Source: JAXHLG01 sp046497225 (GTDB lineage Bacteria > Patescibacteriota > Minisyncoccia > Moranbacterales > DUUL01). From it: a stretch of 13,561 nucleotides of DNA. A model generated the notes under the pieces. That model saw only the letters and a list, made by a program, of their open reading frames with translations. It made no database searches and was not told the DNA's origin. Where the stretch lies: assembly GCA_046497225.1 (NCBI GenBank), contig JAWOGA010000059.1, forward strand, positions 1 through 13,561, read 5' to 3'. This document shows, in pieces, positions 1 through 5,541 of the stretch (positions within the stretch are counted from its first letter, which is position 1; every line of letters begins with the position of its first letter). The position numbers and the translations under genes are program-made.

Positions 1-673
1 TTCCCAGCCCTCCGGTGGTGTCGATATTGTGGGAAGAGGAAAGTTTTATTTTTTCTTTAATGCGGTTATAGCTAATTTCTTCAATTAACTCGGCATGGCT
101 GTTTTTGTAAGGATCTTGAGTGTAAATCCCATTAACATCGGTGGCATAAAGAATTCTGTTTGCATCAAGCTTGCCCGCAAGATAAGGAGCAATGGAATCG
201 CCGGAGCAAATAGTCATGCCCTTAGTTCTATCAAAAACCATCTCACCATAAAGCAGCGGGGTGAAATTATTCTTCAAAGCCTCTTTTAGGCAGTCCAAGT
301 TAAACTCGGCGATCTCTCCGCTCTCTTGCGCCACAGTTGAGGCAGTGTGGAGAGGTGTGACTTCTAATCCGTTTTCCAGAAATATTTCAAAAATCTTTCG
401 GTTCAATTTTTGATTGGAAAGCTGGGAAAGCAACGCCCCGCGGATTTTTTCTTTACTCTCTCCGGTTCCTTCAACTAAATTATATTCCCTGGCCAATTGA
501 TGGCCGGCAGCCCCCGCTCCGTGAATTAAAATTAAATCAAAATCTTTTTTTTCTTTTGCGCTTTTGATCTCCTTGCCTATTTCGCTAATCAAACCTTCCC
601 TAACGGAAAAACCTTTTCCGCCTTTGTCCGTAACTACACTTCCCCCGATTTTGAGTATATATAATGGTTTCAT
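1..673 (-). CDS. Isopentenyl phosphate kinase (amino acid kinase fold), 3' end outside window
   Basis: 224 residues are visible from an ATG at 673; the C-terminus runs off the left edge (family members are about 245-260 residues). The enzyme transfers phosphate from ATP to isopentenyl phosphate, giving IPP. Visible motifs are KIGGSVVTDK at residues 8-17 (lysines K8 and K17), IHGAGAAGH at 50-58 with H58 in the place of the substrate-binding histidine of archaeal IPKs, a GDSIAPYLA phosphate-binding segment, ATDVNGIYTQDP, and DTTGGLG near the cut end. The GGS...GAGAAGH...DTTGG combination points to the IPK/FomA-like group rather than glutamate 5-kinase or UMP kinase. A fosfomycin-kinase-like relative is the main alternative. 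It is divergent from the gene at 849 and has a good promoter at 706-734 but no Shine-Dalgarno. The isoprenoid gene ispH lies about 7 kb away on the same strand. Confidence 0.88.
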   Translation of the reverse strand, partial: MKPLYILKIGGSVVTDKGGKGFSVREGLISEIGKEIKSAKEKKDFDLILIHGAGAAGHQLAREYNLVEGTGESKEKIRGALLSQLSNQKLNRKIFEIFLENGLEVTPLHTASTVAQESGEIAEFNLDCLKEALKNNFTPLLYGEMVFDRTKGMTICSGDSIAPYLAGKLDANRILYATDVNGIYTQDPYKNSHAELIEEISYNRIKEKIKLSSSHNIDTTGGLG

Positions 674-705
674 GATTACTAGCTACAACTAAATCATTTA
701 CCGTT

Positions 706-734
706 ATTATAGCCAGAATATATTATTGAATCAA
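706..734 (-). promoter_or_regulatory. Sigma70-type promoter of the isopentenyl phosphate kinase gene
   Basis: On the minus strand a TTGATT -35 (729-734) is followed by a 17-base spacer and a perfect TATAAT -10 (706-711). The expected start near 699 leaves a leader of about 26 bases before the ATG at 673. Confidence 0.65.
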
Positions 735-794
735 TGAATTCGGAGATAATCTTGAAATATGTTGTAGCTTCTATTTTATTTTTTAAATCAAGCC

Positions 795-822
795 TTTATA
801 TAATTATAAAAATAAGTATAAT
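795..822 (+). promoter_or_regulatory. Candidate promoter of the deoxyribosyltransferase-like gene
   Basis: TTTATA (795-800), a 16-base spacer and TATAAT (817-822) would start transcription near 829, about 20 bases before the ATG at 849. A second TATAAT at 828-833 lacks a -35. The region is very AT-rich, so chance matches are likely. Confidence 0.35.
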
Positions 823-848
823 CAGTATATAATTTGTAAAATATAATC

Positions 849-1244
849 ATGCGAAAAAAAATTACTATATGCTCTAGTATGTCTTTTTGGGATGATATTA
901 AAAAATGGAAAGAGAAACTTACAAAAGAAAATTATGAAGTTATTAAATACCCGGAACAAATCTCCGGAGATTTTTTATCAAGCTACAAGAGGGAGTTCAC
1001 TGATCATTATAAGAAGATATCGCAATCGGATATGATTCTTGTTTTGAATATGAAAAAAAATGGTATAGAGGGTTATATAGGGGCGGCTGTTTTCGCTGAG
1101 ATTGCTTTTGCAATTGGACTTAATAGAGTAAATCCTAGAAAAAACATTTCGGCATATTGTTTAAATCCAATTCCCGAATCACTCCCTCATGCTCAAGAGC
1201 TTCAACACTGGCAAGAATTGGGATGGTTAAAGCTTTGGCGTTAG
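849..1244 (+). CDS. Nucleoside 2-deoxyribosyltransferase-like protein
   Basis: 131 residues, a single Rossmann-like domain. The N-terminus (ITICSSMSFW, residues 5-14) fits the first beta strand and glycine/serine loop of the NDT-like superfamily. Then come SQSDMILVLNM (59-69), GIEGYIGAAVFAEIAFAIG (72-90) with E84 in the place of the nucleophilic glutamate, and LNPIPES (105-111). This pattern is common in small NDT-like proteins of CPR bacteria and archaea, which usually read LNYDKKGIKNYIGG...E...LNPIPE. True NDTs cleave or exchange the N-glycosidic bond of deoxynucleosides or nucleotides; activity here is inferred only from the fold. The gene stands alone, with an AT-rich leader without Shine-Dalgarno and a terminator at 1260-1288. 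The usual GS loop reads SS (residues 9-10). Confidence 0.75.
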   Translation: MRKKITICSSMSFWDDIKKWKEKLTKENYEVIKYPEQISGDFLSSYKREFTDHYKKISQSDMILVLNMKKNGIEGYIGAAVFAEIAFAIGLNRVNPRKNISAYCLNPIPESLPHAQELQHWQELGWLKLWR

Positions 1245-1259
1245 AGCTTAAGCATGAAT

Positions 1260-1288
1260 AAAGACCGCTCTATTGAACGGTCTTTTTT
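1260..1288 (+). terminator. Intrinsic terminator between convergent genes
   Basis: An 8-bp stem AAAGACCG/CGGTCTTT (1260-1267 with 1278-1285) has a 10-base loop and runs into a T tract ending at 1288. It ends the gene at 849-1244. It also lies 7 bases beyond the stop of the radical SAM gene, but its T tract on that strand is short (three T), so its use in that direction is doubtful. Confidence 0.8.
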
Positions 1289-1294
1289 ATCTTT

Positions 1295-2584
1295 TCACCC
1301 CCATTTTTTACGAACGAATTCTTCTAATCGTCTACAAGAAGACTCTACAATTCTGAAGTCATCTTCCGTTCCCCACCAATGATTCCGATTGTGATGAATA
1401 TGGCACTTCTCCCAAACATCCCCCTCTAGGTTCAAATTATATTCTCCCCCTTTTTCGTAAACACGACTTCCGGGAAGCGGCACGAATCTAAACAAGGAAA
1501 TTCTTTCAATCATTCCGGACAGATCATCAAGCAAGTTCAGGGTTTCTTGAGTAGTTTCATGATTCTCTCCCGGAAATCCGTGAATTATGAAAACTTTTAC
1601 TTTGATTCCGCTGGCGTATGTCATTTTTACTGCATTATAAATCTGGTTGAGCGAAATGCCTTTGCCCATTTTTTTCAAGATAAGTTCACTTCCTGATTCA
1701 ATGCCGAATTTAATTTCAATGCAGCCAGATTCATGCATTGTTTCAAGTAAATCGTAATCAACAGTATCAACTCTCGATAAAGTTGACCACTCCAAGCCAA
1801 GCGGATTAATTGCTTCGCATATGTCATATACATTTCTCTTGTTGACTAAAAAATTATCACCGACTTCTGCAAATCCTTCTATGTTATATGTCTCCTTTAA
1901 GTATTTCAGTTCTTCAAAAACATGCCACCCTGAACGATATTGTAGGTATCTTTGCTGTGAAGCGCAAAAATTGCAAGAAAACGGACAGCCCTGCGAAATC
2001 ATAATGTGAGTCATTCTGTGATTTGTATTCGACAGTCTATCATTTAATATGAACTCGGGATCAGGCAGTAAGTTTCTATTGGGAATTATTGGCAAATGGT
2101 CTAACGTCTTCTTTAAAGGCCTTTGCGAGGTTAAAACCATATTGCCGTTCTCCCGATAACACAAACCCTTTACTCTGGAAAAATTGCGCTTCCTTTTTTC
2201 TTGCAATAGTTCGAGTATTGTTTCATCTCCCTGTCCATGCCCGACAGCATCTACCTTCAAATCAAGAAGGGTTTCTTCGGGAAAAATTGTAGGGTGAACT
2301 CCACCGGCAATTATTAGTGCGTTTTTTGAATAAAAACTACTGAAACGTACCGCTTTAACAATGCTGTATGTTACAGAAGAAGGAATGCTAAAAGCAACGA
2401 CGTCGAACTCTGTTAAATCTAAGAAGTCATTTTTTGATTCTACAGCGAAGATTTCTACTTCCACACCGCTTTGTAAGTTTAAAATTGTAGCCAAATAGAG
2501 CACTCCAAACGGTGTAAACTCTTTTCTTTTTCTACCGAAACGAGCAATATCATAGACTTCCGGATAAATAATTGCCACTTTCAT
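1295..2584 (-). CDS. Radical SAM protein with N-terminal B12-binding-like domain (BchE-like superfamily)
   Basis: 429 residues. Residues 1-130 look like the Rossmann-type cobalamin-binding domain (FTPFGVLYLATIL at 23-35, IIAGGVHPTIFPEE at 91-104, GHGQGDET at 115-122). The radical SAM core follows with the CxxxCxxC cluster motif C200, C204, C207 inside ISQGCPFSCNFCASQ, which ligates the 4Fe-4S cluster that cleaves S-adenosylmethionine. Further core elements are VGDNFL (241-246), FGIESGSE (293-300) and IIHGFPGE (333-340). Proteins of this shape include methyltransferases and cyclases; the substrate cannot be read here. It is the one gene in the window with an obvious Shine-Dalgarno (2591-2595), and it has a perfect TTGACA -35. 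It is monocistronic, with no partner gene to indicate a pathway. Confidence 0.9.
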   Translation of the reverse strand: MKVAIIYPEVYDIARFGRKRKEFTPFGVLYLATILNLQSGVEVEIFAVESKNDFLDLTEFDVVAFSIPSSVTYSIVKAVRFSSFYSKNALIIAGGVHPTIFPEETLLDLKVDAVGHGQGDETILELLQEKRKRNFSRVKGLCYRENGNMVLTSQRPLKKTLDHLPIIPNRNLLPDPEFILNDRLSNTNHRMTHIMISQGCPFSCNFCASQQRYLQYRSGWHVFEELKYLKETYNIEGFAEVGDNFLVNKRNVYDICEAINPLGLEWSTLSRVDTVDYDLLETMHESGCIEIKFGIESGSELILKKMGKGISLNQIYNAVKMTYASGIKVKVFIIHGFPGENHETTQETLNLLDDLSGMIERISLFRFVPLPGSRVYEKGGEYNLNLEGDVWEKCHIHHNRNHWWGTEDDFRIVESSCRRLEEFVRKKWG

Positions 2585-2590
2585 AATTGA

Positions 2591-2595
2591 CCCCC
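2591..2595 (-). promoter_or_regulatory. Strong Shine-Dalgarno of the radical SAM gene
   Basis: On the minus strand AGGGGGT lies 5-6 bases before the ATG at 2584 and supports that start. Most other genes in the window have AT-only leaders at this position. Confidence 0.7.
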
Positions 2596-2614
2596 TAAGT
2601 TTTCAAGTTACTAT

Positions 2615-2631
2615 AACCAATAAATTTGGTT
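2615..2631. promoter_or_regulatory. Inverted repeat in the radical SAM 5' untranslated region
   Basis: AACCAA-TAAAT-TTGGTT is a 6-bp inverted repeat with a 5-base centre, between the -10 (2640) and the Shine-Dalgarno (2591). It could be a repressor site or a small leader hairpin; nothing in the window says which. Confidence 0.35.
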
Positions 2632-2639
2632 GGCATAGA

Positions 2640-2668
2640 ACTCTAAAATAATTCTGATAAAATGTCAA
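2640..2668 (-). promoter_or_regulatory. Promoter of the radical SAM gene
   Basis: A perfect TTGACA -35 (2663-2668, read on the minus strand), a 17-base spacer and TAGAGT (4/6) as -10 (2640-2645). Transcription would start near 2633, giving a leader of about 49 bases that contains the inverted repeat at 2615-2631. Confidence 0.6.
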
Positions 2669-2890
2669 TTAAAACCCCGCGAATTTATTTAAATCACTTC
2701 ATCGAAAAAACAATAATCACAATATAAAAATCCCTTGGGAAAAGGGATTTCAGGGTGAGGTGTGTCGCCTAGTGACGGACGTGGAAATCGCCTTTATTTG
2801 ATTTGAACTCTATCATAACTCACTGTTTATTTAAAATGGATCGCGCTTTCTATCAATGATTTGATTTCAAATTTAAAGGCGTCAGAGTCT

Positions 2891-2918
2891 TTGAATTTGA
2901 AGTTATTTAAATTATATT
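2891..2918 (+). promoter_or_regulatory. Candidate promoter of the ASCH gene
   Basis: TTGAAT (2891-2896), a 16-base spacer and TATATT (2913-2918). A start near 2925 would place the terminator at 2926-2958 at the very 5' end of the message, and the -35 lies inside the 2866-2901 hairpin. It is therefore a weak candidate in AT-rich DNA. Confidence 0.25.
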
Positions 2919-2925
2919 GCATTAT

Positions 2926-2958
2926 AAGGGTGGATTTTGATAGAATTCGCCCTTTTTT
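2926..2958 (+). terminator. Intrinsic terminator or attenuator before the ASCH gene
   Basis: An 11-bp stem pairs 2926-2936 with 2944-2954 (core AAGGG/CCCTT, two G-U wobbles on the plus strand) around loop TTGATAG, and is followed by T residues through 2958. It sits 22 bases before the ATG at 2980 with no upstream plus-strand gene to terminate, so it suits an attenuator or the end of a small RNA. Confidence 0.6.
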
Positions 2959-2979
2959 AATAATTCTAACTTTGCCTAT

Positions 2980-3306
2980 ATGAATTTATTTAAAATCAAT
3001 GTCCAAGAGCCTTACTATGATTACATAATTAACGGTCAAAAAACAATCGAAGGGAGATTAAATAAAGGTAAATTTAGCCTTATGCAGATCGGTGATCATT
3101 TGTTAATAAATAATGAATTTAAGTGCAAAATCAAGAGAAAGACTAATTATAAATCTTTTCAAAGCATGATAGAATCAGAGGGAGTGAAAAGTGTAGTGCC
3201 CGATAAAAAGGGGATTCAAGAAGCGACTAATGTTTATTATAATTTTTTCACCAAAGAACAAGAACAAAAATTTGGCGTAGTTGCTATAAAAATATCCAAA
3301 ATATAA
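2980..3306 (+). CDS. ASCH domain protein
   Basis: 108 residues forming one ASCH (ASC-1 homology) domain, a PUA-like beta barrel thought to bind RNA or modified nucleosides. Visible signatures are a VQEPYYDYIINGQKTIEGRLNKG start (residues 8-30, written here only as position and key residues Y12, G19, K21, T22, E24, R26), IGDHLLINNE (37-46), YKSFQSMIESEGV (57-69) and a C-terminal GVVAIKI strand (99-105). E. coli YqfB, an ASCH-fold N4-acetylcytidine amidohydrolase, uses a lysine and threonine in the same KT.x segment; this protein keeps K21 and T22 but has E24 where YqfB has its catalytic threonine. Its reaction is therefore unknown. Length is normal for single-domain family members. No Shine-Dalgarno is seen. 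It is monocistronic and followed by the terminator at 3441-3469. Confidence 0.82.
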   Translation: MNLFKINVQEPYYDYIINGQKTIEGRLNKGKFSLMQIGDHLLINNEFKCKIKRKTNYKSFQSMIESEGVKSVVPDKKGIQEATNVYYNFFTKEQEQKFGVVAIKISKI

Positions 3307-3440
3307 AAATAATTATTGGCTGAAGTTAAATATATTTTTTGGTGTTTGTTTTTATTTCAAATTCAGTATTTAGCTACATAAAAAGCCCGCAATTACCTAT
3401 AATGTTATTACATAATCCGCAAAAAATCAAATTGACGCGC
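3307..3440. other. AT-rich spacer after the ASCH gene
   Basis: No reading frame with coding character, RNA signature or repeat is seen in this part of the 375-base gap between the ASCH gene and the tRNA. The rest of the gap (3441-3681) contains the three hairpins listed separately. Confidence 0.6.
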
Positions 3441-3469
3441 AAAAAAAGACCTCCGACGGAGGTCTTTTT
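3441..3469. terminator. Strong bidirectional terminator
   Basis: A 12-bp stem (3443-3454 with 3458-3469) is built from AAAAAGACCTCC and GGAGGTCTTTTT around loop GAC. With A residues on one side and T residues on the other it can act on both strands, ending the ASCH message from the left and the tRNA-Arg transcript from the right. Confidence 0.88.
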
Positions 3470-3521
3470 GGCGGTTTGGTGGTTGGTTAGTTTGGTTTAA
3501 AAAGTTGACATTAAGGGCTAT

Positions 3522-3552
3522 TAAATACGACAAACACTGTTTGTCGTATTTA
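3522..3552. repeat. Perfect 14-bp inverted repeat
   Basis: TAAATACGACAAAC (3522-3535) and GTTTGTCGTATTTA (3539-3552) flank a 3-base centre, with a consensus -35 TTGACA 11 bases upstream (3505-3510) but no -10 at a usual distance. A short T-rich stretch follows on the plus strand, so it may be a backup terminator; as DNA it could also be an operator. It is flanked by GT-rich direct repeats (GGTTTGGT/GGTTGG) near 3471-3497 and 3556-3566. Confidence 0.55.
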
Positions 3553-3638
3553 TTTTGGTTGGTTTGATTGTGATTTTCACAATTTACCCACTTTCACACT
3601 TTAAAAACTTTCAACTTTCAAACTAATTCACGCCCACA

Positions 3639-3676
3639 AACCGCATAGGGTTTATGGCCGCGAACCCTACGCGGTT
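3639..3676 (-). repeat. Long hairpin just 3' of tRNA-Arg
   Basis: 3639-3652 pairs with 3663-3676 over 14 positions around a 10-base loop. The single exception (3645/3670) is A-C on the plus strand but a U-G wobble in minus-strand RNA, so the fold belongs to the tRNA transcript. It starts 6 bases after the tRNA end. No T tract follows, so it is more likely a processing or stability element than a terminator. Confidence 0.5.
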
Positions 3677-3681
3677 CACGG

Positions 3682-3755
3682 TGTCCCGGGCAGGATTCGA
3701 ACCTGCGGCCTACGGCTTAGAAGGCCGTTGCTCTATCCAACTGAGCTACCGGGAC
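3682..3755 (-). tRNA. tRNA-Arg (anticodon UCU)
   Basis: 74 bases on the minus strand fold as a full cloverleaf: acceptor GTCCCGG/CCGGGAC, TA at positions 8-9, D stem GCTC/GAGC, anticodon stem ACGGC/GCCGT with loop CTTCTAA, a 5-base variable loop, T stem GCAGG/CCTGC with loop TTCGAAT, and discriminator A. It reads AGA and AGG arginine codons. The CCA end is not encoded (the genome continues CC-G after the discriminator), so it must be added by a nucleotidyltransferase. It has its own promoter at 3788-3815. Confidence 0.97.
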
Positions 3756-3787
3756 AAAATTTAAAAAACAAACAATTAACAGGGTTG

Positions 3788-3815
3788 ATTTTAGCACAAA
3801 ACAAGGATTAGTCAA
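3788..3815 (-). promoter_or_regulatory. Promoter of tRNA-Arg
   Basis: On the minus strand TTGACT (3810-3815), a 16-base spacer and TAAAAT (3788-3793) preceded by TGC, an extended -10. A start near 3781 leaves about 25 bases of leader to be removed by RNase P. Confidence 0.7.
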
Positions 3816-3856
3816 ACCTTATTAGGCTATAACTAAAAAATTTTGGCTAAAAATGC

Positions 3857-3881
3857 AAAAATCTAGAGCATCACAAGCTCT
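3857..3881 (-). terminator. Weak terminator after the mannose-1-phosphate guanylyltransferase gene
   Basis: On the minus strand AGAGC/GCTCT (3877-3881 with 3865-3869) forms only a 5-bp stem with a 7-base loop, followed by ATTTTTG and a second T run. It lies about 60 bases beyond the stop at 3941. Confidence 0.4.
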
Positions 3882-3940
3882 TGGAATATAATTTAAAAAT
3901 TAATTCTAAATTAACTATTAATTTGATAAATAAAATCAAC

Positions 3941-5017
3941 TTAAAGATATTTTCCGCCTCTTTCTTTAAGTTCGGAGATAATTTTCTTGACATCTTGCGC
4001 TCTAGATTTAGGGCAGACCAAGAGCGCGTCTTCGGTGTCAACTATAACCATATCGTCCAATCCCACTGTTGCGATTAATTTATTGTCCTTGCCATAAATA
4101 ACGCTTCCGGCCGTGTCCACGTTAAGCCTTTCCCCTCTGACTAAATTTCTTTTTTCATCTGTTTTTGTCATTAAATTTTCATGCAGGGTGTCCCAAGCGC
4201 CTATGTCCTTCCAATCAAATTCTCCTTGAATAATCAAAACATGTTCAGGAGCCATTTTTTCCATTATTGCATAGTCAATAGAAATTTTATCCATTTTCTT
4301 ATATTCCTCTCCCACTAAATCTTCTCGTCCTTTCTTTATCAGAAGTTTTATGTTTTCAAGATGTTGGTATATCTCGGGAGCGTGTTCTTTGTAGGCTTGC
4401 AAAAACAACCCGGGCGTCCACATATAATAATTGGCATGCCAGAGATAGTTACCATCTTCCAAATATCCCTGAGCGGTTTTAAAGTCGGGCTTTTCTGTGT
4501 GTCCTTCAAACTGATAAAATTCAACTCCGTCCTCTTCCATTACCTTTTTTCCTATTTTTGTATAGCCCAAAGCCGTATTCGGACTTGTGGGGTAAATAGA
4601 TATATCAAGTAAACTTCCGGTTTTTTTAATGGCTTCCTCGGCTTTCTGTATTGATTTTATAAACTTATCTACTCTGCCTATATAATGATCAGATGGAATA
4701 AACGCCATTGGCTCATCTTCATCTTCCAGGGAAAGCCTTAGAGCAGCATAACCCATCGCAGGCGCCGTATCTCTTCTGCTGGGCTCAACTATGATGTTTT
4801 CCTCGGGGAAATTGGGCAGAATTTCTTTTAGATTTTCCAGTTGTTCAGATGTTGTGGCTATGTAAATTTTTTCTTTTGGCCAATTTTCAAATCTCTGCAG
4901 CGTTTCCTCAATCATAGTTTTATCCGATGTCAATTTACAAAACTGCTTTGGCTTGTCTTCCCTGCTAATAGGCCACAATCTAGTCCCTCCGCCTCCGGCT
5001 AAAATAACAATTCTCAT
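3941..5017 (-). CDS. manC: Mannose-1-phosphate guanylyltransferase
   Basis: 358 residues. The enzyme makes GDP-mannose from mannose 1-phosphate and GTP, feeding surface glycan and glycolipid synthesis. The nucleotidyltransferase signature GGGGTRLWPISR is at residues 8-19, followed by PKQF (23-26), EPSRRDTAPA (78-87), PSDH (108-111) with the metal-binding aspartate, LGYTKIG, then EKPDF...YLEDGNYLWHAN, DYAIMEK and FDWKDIGAWD. The left-handed beta-helix tail is short and there is no fused phosphomannose isomerase domain as in the long bifunctional AlgA/ManC type, so this is the monofunctional form. It is the last gene of the minus-strand run, 47 bases after RNase HI, and probably shares its transcript. 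There is no Shine-Dalgarno and no other sugar-nucleotide gene in view. Confidence 0.95.
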   Translation of the reverse strand: MRIVILAGGGGTRLWPISREDKPKQFCKLTSDKTMIEETLQRFENWPKEKIYIATTSEQLENLKEILPNFPEENIIVEPSRRDTAPAMGYAALRLSLEDEDEPMAFIPSDHYIGRVDKFIKSIQKAEEAIKKTGSLLDISIYPTSPNTALGYTKIGKKVMEEDGVEFYQFEGHTEKPDFKTAQGYLEDGNYLWHANYYMWTPGLFLQAYKEHAPEIYQHLENIKLLIKKGREDLVGEEYKKMDKISIDYAIMEKMAPEHVLIIQGEFDWKDIGAWDTLHENLMTKTDEKRNLVRGERLNVDTAGSVIYGKDNKLIATVGLDDMVIVDTEDALLVCPKSRAQDVKKIISELKERGGKYL

Positions 5018-5043
5018 AATTATTTAGGTTTATTTTTTAAAAT

Positions 5044-5078
5044 CAAGCTTTTTTTGCGCCTTAAATCAAAAAAGCTTG
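5044..5078. repeat. AT-rich inverted repeat over the RNase HI stop
   Basis: CAAGCTTTTTT (5044-5054) and AAAAAAGCTTG (5068-5078) form an 11-bp stem with a 13-base loop. The right arm covers the last RNase HI codons. It may mark mRNA processing between RNase HI and manC; it is too AT-rich, and on the minus strand followed by a mixed sequence, to be a convincing terminator. Confidence 0.35.
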
Positions 5079-5506
5079 TTATTAAATTCATTCATAGCTT
5101 TATTTGCTAGCTCATCCGCTAATTTATTTTCCTCTCTTGGAATATGCGAAAAATCAACCTTCTTGAAGTCAAGCGTTAAATTCCAAATTTCGATAAACTT
5201 CCTTTGGATGTTCTCGTTTTTTAATTTATACTGATGGTTTAGCTGTTTCACCATTAATTCCGAATCTGCATAGCAAGCTACGCTGCTGCGCTTGGCTCGT
5301 TCTTTTCCCATTACTTGCTTAGCTTTTTTAAGGGCAAGTATCAAGGCTTCATACTCAGCTTCATTATTAGTTACCTTTTCGCCCAAAAACTTATGATACT
5401 TTTTGATCATTCCGTCATACTCAACAACCGCCCCCGCTCCTCCGACGCCGGGATTACCTCTAGACCCGCCATCCGTATAAATATTCACATCATTATTCCT
5501 TTCCAT
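5066..5506 (-). CDS. rnhA: Ribonuclease HI-like protein
   Basis: 146 residues from the ATG at 5506; an upstream in-frame TTG at 5518 would add four residues, but no ribosome site favours it. RNase HI cuts the RNA strand of RNA-DNA hybrids, removing R-loops and primers. Motifs (numbered from this ATG) are IYTDGGSRGNPG with catalytic D12, TNNEAEYEAL with E51, YADSELMVKQL with D81, and HIPREENKLADELAN with D131, so the full DEDD metal-binding set is present. The NNEAEYEAL and short form match the YpdQ-like/archaeal type I subgroup, which lacks the basic protrusion of E. coli RnhA. It lies 35 bases after the membrane protein gene and is probably co-transcribed from the parB promoter. The stop is TGA. 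Confidence 0.93.
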   Translation of the reverse strand: MERNNDVNIYTDGGSRGNPGVGGAGAVVEYDGMIKKYHKFLGEKVTNNEAEYEALILALKKAKQVMGKERAKRSSVACYADSELMVKQLNHQYKLKNENIQRKFIEIWNLTLDFKKVDFSHIPREENKLADELANKAMNEFNNKLF

Positions 5507-5541
5507 CAAAACAGCCAATTAATTTTAAAAATCGCCAAATA

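Larger units (their letters stand above)
2728..2958 (+). ncRNA. Candidate structured leader or small RNA upstream of the ASCH gene
   Basis: This gene-free stretch holds several stems. AAATCCCTT/AAGGGATTT is a perfect 9-bp stem with a 5-base loop at 2728-2750. GTCGC/GTGAC pair around CTA at 2764-2776 with one G-U wobble, inside an unusually GC-rich patch (2751-2792). CGCCTTT (2789-2795) can pair with AAAGGCG (2875-2881). A 13-bp hairpin at 2866-2901 competes for that same AAAGGCG strand. A terminator at 2926-2958 follows. The non-Watson-Crick pairs in the 2764 stem, the 2866 hairpin and the terminator are all G-U when read as plus-strand RNA, and would be A-C mismatches on the minus strand, which favours a plus-strand transcript. 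Competing stems ending in a terminator just before a gene resemble a riboswitch or attenuator. I recognise no known family and see no convincing promoter upstream. Confidence 0.4.

Noticed and set aside
2722..2792. Minus-strand small RNA ending at the 2728-2750 hairpin
   Set aside because: The hairpin is followed by TTTTT-rich DNA on that strand, but other stems in the region become A-C mismatched there. The plus strand explains more, though the minus option is not fully excluded.
3466..3566. Second MITE between the terminator and tRNA, bounded by TTAGTTTG/CAAACTAA
   Set aside because: The 8-bp inverted ends are short and no target duplication flanks them.
5507..5518. Longer RNase HI start at 5518
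   Set aside because: The start there is TTG with no ribosome site; the in-frame ATG at 5506 leaves all motifs intact.
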